From UBA8199 sp035358715 (GTDB lineage: Bacteria > Verrucomicrobiota > Verrucomicrobiia > Limisphaerales > UBA8199): a DNA stretch of 11,386 nt. The translations under genes and the position numbers were made by a program. Below the pieces are notes generated by a model that did no database searches, was not told the DNA's origin, and saw nothing but the letters and a program-made list of their open reading frames with translations. This document shows, in pieces, positions 1-7,268 of this stretch (position 1 is the stretch's first letter; each line of letters opens with the position of its first letter). Location: the NCBI GenBank assembly GCA_035358715.1, contig DAOPPX010000143.1:1-11386 (forward strand). Reading direction: 5' to 3'.

Positions 1-222
1 GAACTCGCGGTTTTCCGGAAGCGACCATGCGCGCCTGGTTGAGACTGCTAAGATAGAATGCACGCGGCGCCGTGCCCAGACGGCATACGCCAACTCGGTC
101 CGAATCGCGAAATGCTTCCGCCGCATCACCTCGCGCACCTGGACCAGCAGCCTGACGTTCGGGTTGGGGATTACCGATTCGGAGGTCACCGGTGGTTGCG
201 ATCCAAAATCAACCGAAGCCAC
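1..222 (-). CDS. Integron-type tyrosine recombinase, N-terminal fragment (runs off left edge, possibly decayed)
   Basis: Reading leftward from an in-frame TGA at 250-252, the minus strand stays open to the window edge (83 codons). It encodes PNPNVRLLVQVREVMRR followed by KHFAIRTELAYAVWARR. This matches what I know of the N-terminal SAM-like, DNA-binding domain of integron-type integrases (pattern LLDQVREVMR, then KHYSIRTE, then AYVxWIRRF). The catalytic domain with its R-H-R-Y residues would lie beyond the edge. No ATG precedes the conserved block; GTG codons at 220-222 and 187-189 are the possible starts, and I chose the first. After ARR the match weakens (VHSILAVS), so the copy may be diverged or broken. 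It is adjacent to, and in the same frame as, the Ig-like remnant. The family call is recognition from memory, and the functional state cannot be judged from this piece. Confidence 0.6.
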   Translation of the reverse strand, partial: MASVDFGSQPPVTSESVIPNPNVRLLVQVREVMRRKHFAIRTELAYAVWARRRVHSILAVSTRRAWSLPENREF

Positions 223-249
223 TTGCCATCGCTTGCTCGGCCCATACTC

Positions 250-1353
250 TCACTGCGAGTGATGACGTGTGGCAGAGCGCTCCTGGAGATATGACAATCT
301 CATTAACTGACCCTTTACTCGCTCCGCGGCGACCGCGCCGAACTCGCCGGGCCAAGTGGTCGAGACCACGTGGGTCGTATAGATGCCGTTAAGCATGATG
401 CCGCAGATGTTGGAGCCGCGATACCAGCCAGCATACGACGTCGCAACTCCGTCGGCGCCCCAGAAGGAACTGTTCCAGCCGTAATACTGGCCATCTGGCT
501 CCCCGCAGCAAAAATCCAAGAAGCTGCCTCCGGGCCCGCCCAGGTCCCAGAAAATGTTGTCCGTCCAGATTTCTCAGTACTGTGGCGGGGTCTCGGGCGG
601 CGTCTTGAATGAGTCCACACGCCCCCTGCTGTATTGAACCTGCACCACCTGGGGCCGCTTCTCCGGGTCAGCTTCCGCATCACGGGCATCTGGAGAAGAA
701 GGGTTGCCGGGATTCGCCATGGTGGCGGTCGTGCCTCCGCTGCCGCCGGTGCCCTGCCCGCCATTGTCCGTGTTCGGGATGGCGCGGGCCTGGACCACCG
801 CCGTGCCTCCCTCGTTCACAGGGACGCTCTCCGCCTGCCAGGACCAAGTCCCGTCCCCATTGGGCCAAACGTTCGTGGCCGCCACCCCGTTGACCCAGAC
901 GCTGTAGGCGTCGCTGCTGATGGTCCCGCTGACAGGGATGCGGGGCTGGTACAGGTCTGTAGCGGAGAGGTCACCGATCGTGAGGGTCACGTCGCCTTGA
1001 ATTACTGTCAGGCGGCTCGAACTGGAAAGGCCCGCCGCGTTGGTCATCGTCAGGGTCAAGGTATTCGTTCCAGGTCCCAGGGGCAAGTTCTCGACCCACA
1101 GCAGGCCGTTGCGCTCGACCAAGCCCTCCGCCTGACTGGCGGCCCCGTTGGTGTCGGTAATCTGGGCCGTGACAGTCGCCGTCGGGTCGTCCAGCAAGCC
1201 GCGCAGGGTGAAGCTCGTCCCGCTCACTCGGGCTCCGTCCTGTGGCCAATAGAGGGTAAGGGCCGGCGGATTTGTGACGCCGAAGTAATCCAAGGTGTAG
1301 TTGCAGAGGCTGGTGGAGGAGTTGCCCGCCCGATCGGTCGCATACAAAGTTAC
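250..1353 (-). pseudogene. Truncated tandem Ig-like surface protein remnant with in-frame TGA
   Basis: The minus-strand frame from 1353 encodes 259 codons to a TGA at 574-576, then continues open in the same frame to a TGA at 250-252. It begins mid-domain with VTLYATDRAGNSS, the closing strand of a bacterial Ig-like module. Two further Ig-like modules follow: residues about 28-120 (from NPPALTLYWPQDG through GLVERNGLLWVENLPLG) and about 120-195 (PVSGTISSDAYSVWVNG). After these comes a Gly/Thr-rich linker, then a Trp/Tyr/Gly-rich stretch beyond the TGA (IWTDNIFWDLGG, GQYYGWNSSFW). Large secreted verrucomicrobial proteins show this style of repeat. No signal peptide, start codon or ribosome site remains, and the 5' boundary coincides with the stop codon of the permease gene, so I call it a truncated pseudogene. 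The stretch from about 250 to 350 has no recognisable character and homology may end before it. Precise family and original length are unknown. Confidence 0.6.
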
Positions 1354-2642
1354 TCGTGGCGAAGCGCTTCGATAGGATCGAGACCGGCGGCAGCTTTGGC
1401 AGGGTAGAGTCCAAAGATAACGCCGACCGCTCCGGAAATGCCAAAGGCAAGGAGCACGGACCAAAGGGTGACAATCGTTTTCATCGTGGTCAGGTGCGAA
1501 ACGAGGATGGGGGTAATGATTCCAACCGCCACACCGACCAGCCCCCCCCCTACAGCGAGCACTACCGTTTCGACCAGGAACTGCATAGTAATGTCAGCTT
1601 TCTTGGCACCTAAGGCGCGGCGAATCCCAATTTCGCGGGTCCGTTCGGTCACGGTTGCCAGCATGATGTTCATAATGCCAATCCCGCCCACGAGCAATGA
1701 GATCGCAGCAATGGAGCCCAGCACGATGTTGAAAATGCGCTTGGTCTGCTCTGCCTGCCGGAGCAACTGAAGGGGCACAATAATCTCATAATCGGTCTCA
1801 TTATGAAACCGGCCCAACATGGTCTTGATCTGAGGATCGGCTGTTTCCACCGCTGCCAGGTCGCGCATCTGGACGGTGACCTGGTGGAGTTGAACCTCTT
1901 CCGCCTCAAAACTGCCCGCTGAGCGCCGAATCAGGACTTCGCCGAAGCGGGTGCGGGAGGTGTTTAAGGGGATATAGACATTATTGTCGAGGGGCTGACC
2001 CTCCATTTGACCAGCCTGGCTTCGCTGCTCTGGTTGGCTCCGCTCCTGGACGATGCCGATAACCCGGTAGTAGAAGGTGGCGATCTTTACCGCATGGTTG
2101 AGCGGATCCTGGTAAGGGAAAAGCCGGCGCGCCAGTCCTGTGGTGATCACACAGACGTTTTCCATATGCTCCTCGTCGTAGTGCGCCAGGAAGCGGCCCC
2201 GCACCAACGCCGCGCCGGCCACCTCGGGATAAAAAGGAAGTGTGCCGATGACCTGGCAGGGAATCTCATTGCGCTGAAAGCGGACATTTTCCCGGATGAT
2301 GCGCATGGGCAGAACTCGTGAGACGCCGGGAATGGTGCCGAGCAGGCGGGCGGCGTCGTCGTAGGTAAGCCCGTACTTGAGCTGGAAGCCGCGCCCGCTT
2401 CCCTGGCCCTGCTGGCGGGCTTGCTCGGGCGGCTTAAGGCTGCGAATCAGGATATTATTACTACCCAGCCGCTTTATGGCCTCCTGCGCCTCGTAGGATG
2501 CCCCCTCGCCGATGGCCAGCATGGCGATGACCGAGCAAACGCCAAAGATGATACCAAGCATGGTCAGCGCCGATCGCAGCTTGTGCAGCTTGAGGCTCTT
2601 GAAGCCAAGCCGCACCGTGATGATGAACTGATAGGGAATCAT
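1350..2642 (-). CDS. MacB-type ABC transporter permease (FtsX family)
   Basis: This 430-residue inner-membrane permease is the substrate-handling subunit of a MacAB-TolC-like export system. A first transmembrane helix spans about residues 22-45 (LRSALTMLGIIFGVCSVIAM) and is followed by a roughly 250-residue periplasmic MacB core domain. The FtsX domain has three helices at about 306-329, 357-375 and 393-415. Between the first two lies the coupling motif TERTREIGIRRALGA, and the protein ends DPIEALRHE, a typical MacB C-terminus, so the gene is complete. The start is ATG at 2640-2642, four bases after the ATPase stop; a longer reading from 2699 would lie inside the ATPase gene and lacks family similarity. 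In E. coli MacB the ATPase and permease are fused, whereas here they are separate genes. The substrate is unknown; macrolides, peptides or lipoproteins are all possible for this family. Its TAA is overlapped by the neighbouring Ig-like remnant. Confidence 0.93.
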   Translation of the reverse strand: MIPYQFIITVRLGFKSLKLHKLRSALTMLGIIFGVCSVIAMLAIGEGASYEAQEAIKRLGSNNILIRSLKPPEQARQQGQGSGRGFQLKYGLTYDDAARLLGTIPGVSRVLPMRIIRENVRFQRNEIPCQVIGTLPFYPEVAGAALVRGRFLAHYDEEHMENVCVITTGLARRLFPYQDPLNHAVKIATFYYRVIGIVQERSQPEQRSQAGQMEGQPLDNNVYIPLNTSRTRFGEVLIRRSAGSFEAEEVQLHQVTVQMRDLAAVETADPQIKTMLGRFHNETDYEIIVPLQLLRQAEQTKRIFNIVLGSIAAISLLVGGIGIMNIMLATVTERTREIGIRRALGAKKADITMQFLVETVVLAVGGGLVGVAVGIITPILVSHLTTMKTIVTLWSVLLAFGISGAVGVIFGLYPAKAAAGLDPIEALRHE

Positions 2643-2646
2643 GTTC

Positions 2647-3423
2647 TCAACTCGCAGGGTTTGAGGACAAGGGCAGTGGTCGCAGTTCATCCCGGTCAAT
2701 CCGCCCGTCCTTCATACGGACGACACGGTGCGCCCGCTGGGCCACTTTGTCGTCGTGCGTAACGAGAATGATGGTCTTGCCGTCCTGGTTCAGCCGGCTG
2801 ATAAGATCCAGCACTTCCGTTCCGGTCTTGGAATCCAGATTGCCGGTGGGTTCATCAGCCAGGATCATCAACGGGTCATTCACCAGTGAACGCGCGATGG
2901 CAACACGTTGCTGCTGGCCACCCGACAACTGGCTGGGCCGGTGCGTGAGCCGGTCGCCAAGTCCCACCAGGTGCGCCAGCGCGATGCAACGGTCATGGGA
3001 AGTCTTAACATCTTGTGCTCGGTAGAAGAGCGGCACCTGGATGTTCTCCAGCACGGTCAATTGCGCGATCAAATTGTAGGATTGAAATATGAACCCGATG
3101 CGGCGACCTCTGACGTCCGAGAGGGCGTCGTCGCTCATACGGGAGACATCCTCCGCGCCGAGGAAATACCGCCCCGAGGTCGGTCTGTCCAGGCAGCCCA
3201 GTATATTGAGCATCGTAGACTTGCCGGAGCCTGAGGGCCCCATTATGGCCACGAAAGAGCCCGCATTGATGGTCAGATCCACGCCGTCAAGGGCGTGCAC
3301 GACATTCTCCTCGCTCAGCACGTAGGTCTTCTTCAACGCCTCGATACGGATGATGCTCTCCACGGGAGATCCTCCAACAGCGGATCCAGTCGGGCCAGGT
3401 TGACGACGCTCGAAGGTGGTCAT
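2647..3423 (-). CDS. ABC transporter ATP-binding protein (MacB/LolD-type)
   Basis: This 258-residue cytoplasmic ATPase powers the partner permease encoded four bases downstream. All nucleotide-binding motifs are present and intact: Walker A GPSGSGKST at 62-70, Q-loop Gln114 (FIFQSYNL), signature LSGGQQQR at 166-173, Walker B LMILADE at 185-191, D-loop NLDS at 195-198 and switch His223 (VTHD). The sequences LNILGCLDRPTSG and ADEPTGNLDS are typical of the LolD/MacB/FtsE group. About 24 extra residues precede the usual IIRIEALKKTY start, and the last 12 residues are a loose tail. The start is ATG at 3421-3423, with AGGG seven bases upstream as a fair Shine-Dalgarno site. It lies 24 bp after the adaptor gene. 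Family and role are secure; substrate specificity is set by the permease and is not deducible. Confidence 0.95.
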   Translation of the reverse strand: MTTFERRQPGPTGSAVGGSPVESIIRIEALKKTYVLSEENVVHALDGVDLTINAGSFVAIMGPSGSGKSTMLNILGCLDRPTSGRYFLGAEDVSRMSDDALSDVRGRRIGFIFQSYNLIAQLTVLENIQVPLFYRAQDVKTSHDRCIALAHLVGLGDRLTHRPSQLSGGQQQRVAIARSLVNDPLMILADEPTGNLDSKTGTEVLDLISRLNQDGKTIILVTHDDKVAQRAHRVVRMKDGRIDRDELRPLPLSSNPAS

Positions 3424-3447
3424 AGGATAGCCCTGTCTTCTGGCTTG

Positions 3448-5433
3448 TCAGGACGCAGGCGATCGCCCGGTTGGCGCTGCGTCGCCTCCGCCGCCCGTGG
3501 CACCACCGCCGCTGCGACTCCCGGGTGCTTTGCCTTGGGCTCCACGCCCCCGGCCAAGGCTCTCGCGCATGGCGGCAAGCTCGTCATCATCCAGCTTGCC
3601 GTTGCCGTTCTTGTCGAATCTCTGCAACACCTCTTCCTGACTCAATCTGGGCCGTGAGTTGGTCCGCGCTCCGCCCGGTCCGCCCTCGAGGCGTGCTGCC
3701 ACTGCCGCGCGCATTGACTGGCGCTCGGTTTCATCGAGCTTGCCGTCTCTGTCCTTGTCAAATTGCCCCAGCATTTCCTCCTGGTTGAAGTTCCCACGCT
3801 GGCGCTGGCCATCGTCATTGCGATCCACCCTGGCGGCAGGCTCGCCCGGAGATGCCTCACGCGTGGCCGAAGAGGACGCTCCCCCGGGTGGCACGTTGGT
3901 GGCAGCCCCGGCCTTTTCGCCTTCAGCTACGACTCCGCCCTCGAGTGTTTTCTCCCGGGCCTCAAACGGAGGCGAAAGCAGTATCCGATCGCCCGGTTTC
4001 AACCCCTTGGTGATCTCGATGAACTTGGTATTGAACATCCCAACCTCGACGAGCCGCGGCTCGGGGCGGCCGCCATTAACGACGTAGGCAGCCGGTTCGC
4101 CTTTGTAGGTAGCGATGGCTTGAATCGGAACGGACAGGGCGCCAGCGATGTTCGTTACGATGATCTCGGCCTTGGCCGAAACCCCGGGCTTCACGTTAGG
4201 CAGGGTATCGGTCAGGTAGATCTCGGTGCTATAGACTTTCAGGTTGGGGTTGCCCCAGCGCGATTGCGTGTCTGGCAACGGGGCGACCTTTTCCACAACG
4301 CCGCGGAAACGTTCATCTGGCATCGAGTCGAGCATGATAAACGCCGGGAGCCCCGGGTGGATCATGTTTACATGCGATTCGTGGACTTTAATCACGACTT
4401 TCATCCGGGACAGGTCAGGCAGTTTGATAAGTTCCTGTCGGTTCCGGACGATGGCGCCGCCTTCAACCAAAGATTCACTGCTGAAATGGCTGTCGCCGAC
4501 CGCGTAAACCACCAACCCGTCCTGGGGCGCCCGAATGGTGGTACCCGCGAGGTTCTTCTTGTCGCGCTCCAGTTTTTGCTCACTCAGTGCCAACGTGTTG
4601 GACTGCGTGATGAGGTCGGCGGCGTACTGGGCCATCTTTCGCACATTCTGACTCACGACCCGATCCAATTCCTGCTCAGCCTGCAGAACCGCAGCACGGT
4701 AGGTTTCGGTCTGTTTCACCTCGTCAAATTGCCTCAGCATCCAAATGCTGTTACTGGCGACGATCAGCGCGTTGGCAGAGTTGAGCACCGACAGCCGGTC
4801 GCTATCCACTTTCTGTTTGGTCTCAAAGCCCTTGGCTGCGAGGTTAGTCGAGTTTCGGTACGTGTCCATGTTGACCATCAACTGCGCCTGGGCCTGTACA
4901 AGCTTGTTGCTGGCCTCGACCAAATCCACCAAGCGCTGGCCCTGTTCGTACTTCTCGAGGTCAATCCGGGCTAGTTTCAGCTTCAGGTCCACCGCCAAGT
5001 ACTCGCTGTTGGTCGCGCTCTTCTGGATCTCCAATTGCGCCAGCGCCTGCTCGACGGCAAACTTGGCCTTCTCGTAGCTGATTTGCTGCTGATTGACCTG
5101 GTCCTGGGCCAAGGCAGAGTCCAACTCGATCAGGAGGTCGCCTTTCTTAACATAGGAGCCCTCGGGCACAATGGAAATGATGCGGGCGGTGCCTTCCACC
5201 TCGCTGCGAATGCTAACTTCGCTGACGGCGGAGAGCGTGCCGCCCTCGACAACAGAAACGGTGAAATCGCCGCGCTTGACTTCATGATACGCCGTGGCTT
5301 CAACCGCAGGCCGGGAGGGGCGAAACAGAAGCAATGCCAGAACAAGCACCGCCACAAGCCCGGCAACTCCGAACAACACTGGATGGCGCCGCAGCGAATC
5401 GGGAAGTTTCTGCAGAAAAATGGTAGCGTTCAT
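3448..5433 (-). CDS. MacA/HlyD-like periplasmic adaptor with C-terminal EF-hand pair
   Basis: This 661-residue membrane fusion protein should bridge the inner-membrane permease and the TolC-like channel. Residues 18-37 form one N-terminal membrane anchor. The barrel-sandwich (lipoyl) half at about 75-105 includes EGSYVKKGDLLIELDS, a long coiled-coil hairpin runs about 105-295, and the second lipoyl half includes TIRAPQDGLVVY (299-310). Beta-barrel and membrane-proximal domains occupy about 340-500. Residues after 500 are unusual: a Pro/Gly/Ala/Ser linker and two canonical EF-hand loops, DKDRDGKLDETE (559-570) and DKNGNGKLDDDE (607-618). Each is preceded by a short helix (QEEMLGQF, QEEVLQRF). 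A degenerate half loop DRNDDG (537-542) comes before them, and a Gly-rich tail follows. MacA itself is about 370 residues and lacks this tail. The ATG overlaps the TolC-like stop as ATGA (5430-5433). The adaptor role is confident; calcium binding is inferred from loop residues. Confidence 0.93.
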   Translation of the reverse strand: MNATIFLQKLPDSLRRHPVLFGVAGLVAVLVLALLLFRPSRPAVEATAYHEVKRGDFTVSVVEGGTLSAVSEVSIRSEVEGTARIISIVPEGSYVKKGDLLIELDSALAQDQVNQQQISYEKAKFAVEQALAQLEIQKSATNSEYLAVDLKLKLARIDLEKYEQGQRLVDLVEASNKLVQAQAQLMVNMDTYRNSTNLAAKGFETKQKVDSDRLSVLNSANALIVASNSIWMLRQFDEVKQTETYRAAVLQAEQELDRVVSQNVRKMAQYAADLITQSNTLALSEQKLERDKKNLAGTTIRAPQDGLVVYAVGDSHFSSESLVEGGAIVRNRQELIKLPDLSRMKVVIKVHESHVNMIHPGLPAFIMLDSMPDERFRGVVEKVAPLPDTQSRWGNPNLKVYSTEIYLTDTLPNVKPGVSAKAEIIVTNIAGALSVPIQAIATYKGEPAAYVVNGGRPEPRLVEVGMFNTKFIEITKGLKPGDRILLSPPFEAREKTLEGGVVAEGEKAGAATNVPPGGASSSATREASPGEPAARVDRNDDGQRQRGNFNQEEMLGQFDKDRDGKLDETERQSMRAAVAARLEGGPGGARTNSRPRLSQEEVLQRFDKNGNGKLDDDELAAMRESLGRGRGAQGKAPGSRSGGGATGGGGDAAPTGRSPAS

Positions 5434-7268
5434 GAGGTCGGCTCTAAAAAGTTCTCCGGTGGCAACACCTGGTCATCCGGCATTCGCAACGGCGCGGGGC
5501 CGCGTTGGACGGGAGTCAACTGTTCGTGCAACGGGTCATGCAGCCAGAATCTCTCTGGTCGGGTGTCAATGAGCCCGACATTAAGCAGCAGGGTTAGTCG
5601 AGCTGTAAGATACTGGGCGTAAATCGTGGCCAGGCTGTTCTGAGCCTGGATCAACCCATCCTGCGCCTCGCGCACATCGCGGATGGTTGCGCGGCCCGCT
5701 TCCATGAGCATGACGTTGTTCTCAACCCGGCGCTGAGCCACTCTCAGCGACTCCACCGCGCTCAAATGGTTAAGGCGGGCTTGCTCCAGCGTCCGCAGCC
5801 CGCGATCTATGCGATCCCTGAAGGTGTCCAGCGTCAAGCTCAATGAGCGAAGCTGCGACTCGAATGAAACGAGCGTCCTTCGGTAAACGTTGCGTTCGGG
5901 CAGGCGGTTGACCGGCAGATTGATGCGCACACTGGCACTGTACTGTAACTTGTCGAAGTCAAAGTTTGCGTAGTCGTCCGGGGGCTCCGACTCGAGGCGT
6001 GCATTCCCAATGACGTTCACGTCGGCTCGCAACTGGTCTGCAGCCACACGCACCTTGCGCTTGCTGTCCTCGAAGCGATCAATCGCGTTGAGAAGATCCA
6101 TTTGCTTCTGGACGCAGATTGCGAACGCAGCCTGGCGGTCAATGTCAACCGGAATCAGCCCCGCCTCGATCAGGTCCCCGAGGTCCTTATCGTCCAGAAA
6201 CAAGTGCGAGGCGAGTGGTATGCCGAGCCTGAGCTTAAAGGCGTCCAGCGCGGTCAAATACGACGCCAGCGAGTCAATGTAATCTGTTTTTGCTCTAAGC
6301 TCAGCCGTGCGCGCGTCATCGGCGTTGCTCAGGCGCTCGCGATCAACCGCGCGCGCTTGGAGGTAGCGGGTTGTCTCGACGCGGTTGGTGTAGTTGCGGT
6401 AGTTGTTGCGGACGATGTCCTTTTGCGTCAGCAGCCCGAAGTAGGCGCTGACGGTTCCCACTGCGAACTCCTGCTGGTAAAGGCTGTAGGACCGGACGGC
6501 GTAAACCACGTCTCGTTCGGCCTGGGTCAGGGCCTCGACGCTCGGGTTATTGATGCCGAAGCCGCGCAGCAGCGGCTGAGTCAGGTTCACGGAGAGCGTG
6601 TTAATGGCCGAGTTTCGAGCCACCGCATCGGGCTTGCCTGCGAAATAGCGCACCAGGTCGTTGGCCAACGCCAGCGTCAGTGAACCGCCGGTCCTGAGCA
6701 ACTGGCTGACTCCGATCTGACTCGAAACGCTTCCCACCTCCGAGCCCTCTGGACTGCCGGCAATCTGGGGTGTGGAATTAGCGAAAAACTGCGGGCTAAA
6801 CTCGTACCGCGCACCCGTCAGCGCCAAAGCCGCGAGGTACAATTGCTCCTTCTGAGTCTGATATTCGCGGCTGTTTTCGACAGCCAGCTTCAAGGCCTGG
6901 TCAAGGTTGACCAAAAAGTGATTACTCGCCGAGCGGTCGTCCAGGATCTCCGCGTGTGGAATGCCTTTCGGGTCTCGGTCGGAATACCGGGTGTTAATCG
7001 AGAATTCGTTGGTGTATCCAAATACGCGCCTCTCCATCTGCTGGACGATGGTGTAGGTCTCTTTGTCAGAGGATCTCCTATAGTGCTTTGCGCTGCACCC
7101 GCTGAGCAGCAGGCAGCTTACGGCAATAACAGCCATTCCGGCCGCCCGCCCAAGGCCAAGCCGCCCTCCCTTTGTTCTACCAAAGGCGGCAACGCAACTC
7201 CTTGGCGCCTCGCGCTGCTGGCGTTGCGCTGCTTCCGGTATGACCCACAATTTTGCATGGCAGCCCAT
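5430..7268 (-). CDS. TolC-family outer-membrane efflux lipoprotein
   Basis: First gene of the efflux operon, 612 residues, likely the trimeric outer-membrane exit duct. The hydrophobic segment MAVIAVSCLLLSGC ends in a lipobox (LSGC, Cys58), predicting a lipoprotein. The mature part begins SAKHYRRSSDKETY, which resembles TolC-like lipoproteins I associate with Verrucomicrobia. Two OEP repeats follow at about 115-335 and 385-590, with helical heptad-like stretches such as TIRDVREAQDGLIQAQNSLA near the end. A Pro-rich C-terminal tail (about 30 residues) lies in the periplasm. The start is uncertain: ATG at 7266-7268 has GGAA eight bases upstream but gives a 44-residue basic extension before the signal peptide. 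ATG at 7134-7136 would start directly at the hydrophobic core without positive charges. I kept the longer form. The stop overlaps the adaptor ATG. Family is secure; substrate unknown. Confidence 0.9.
   Translation of the reverse strand: MGCHAKLWVIPEAAQRQQREAPRSCVAAFGRTKGGRLGLGRAAGMAVIAVSCLLLSGCSAKHYRRSSDKETYTIVQQMERRVFGYTNEFSINTRYSDRDPKGIPHAEILDDRSASNHFLVNLDQALKLAVENSREYQTQKEQLYLAALALTGARYEFSPQFFANSTPQIAGSPEGSEVGSVSSQIGVSQLLRTGGSLTLALANDLVRYFAGKPDAVARNSAINTLSVNLTQPLLRGFGINNPSVEALTQAERDVVYAVRSYSLYQQEFAVGTVSAYFGLLTQKDIVRNNYRNYTNRVETTRYLQARAVDRERLSNADDARTAELRAKTDYIDSLASYLTALDAFKLRLGIPLASHLFLDDKDLGDLIEAGLIPVDIDRQAAFAICVQKQMDLLNAIDRFEDSKRKVRVAADQLRADVNVIGNARLESEPPDDYANFDFDKLQYSASVRINLPVNRLPERNVYRRTLVSFESQLRSLSLTLDTFRDRIDRGLRTLEQARLNHLSAVESLRVAQRRVENNVMLMEAGRATIRDVREAQDGLIQAQNSLATIYAQYLTARLTLLLNVGLIDTRPERFWLHDPLHEQLTPVQRGPAPLRMPDDQVLPPENFLEPTS

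Noticed and set aside
574..576. Stop-codon reassignment (TGA read as an amino acid) to explain the in-frame TGA
   Set aside because: Several intact genes in the same window end in TGA at family-appropriate positions (the TolC-like protein and the ATPase), so TGA is a real stop here.
250..600. Integron cassette array with attC sites next to the integrase
   Set aside because: One GTTRRRY match (388-394) exists but I found no paired RYYYAAC or attC-like palindrome, and the neighbouring gene runs in the same direction as the integrase rather than away from it.
634..1407. Plus-strand open frame of 257 codons opposite the Ig-like remnant
   Set aside because: The minus strand carries recognisable Ig-like motifs; the plus-strand translation is an Arg/Pro/Gly-rich shadow.
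3763..4974. Long plus-strand open frame of 403 codons opposite the adaptor gene
   Set aside because: It is the antisense shadow of a well-supported adaptor coding sequence in GC-rich DNA and its translation has no protein-family character.
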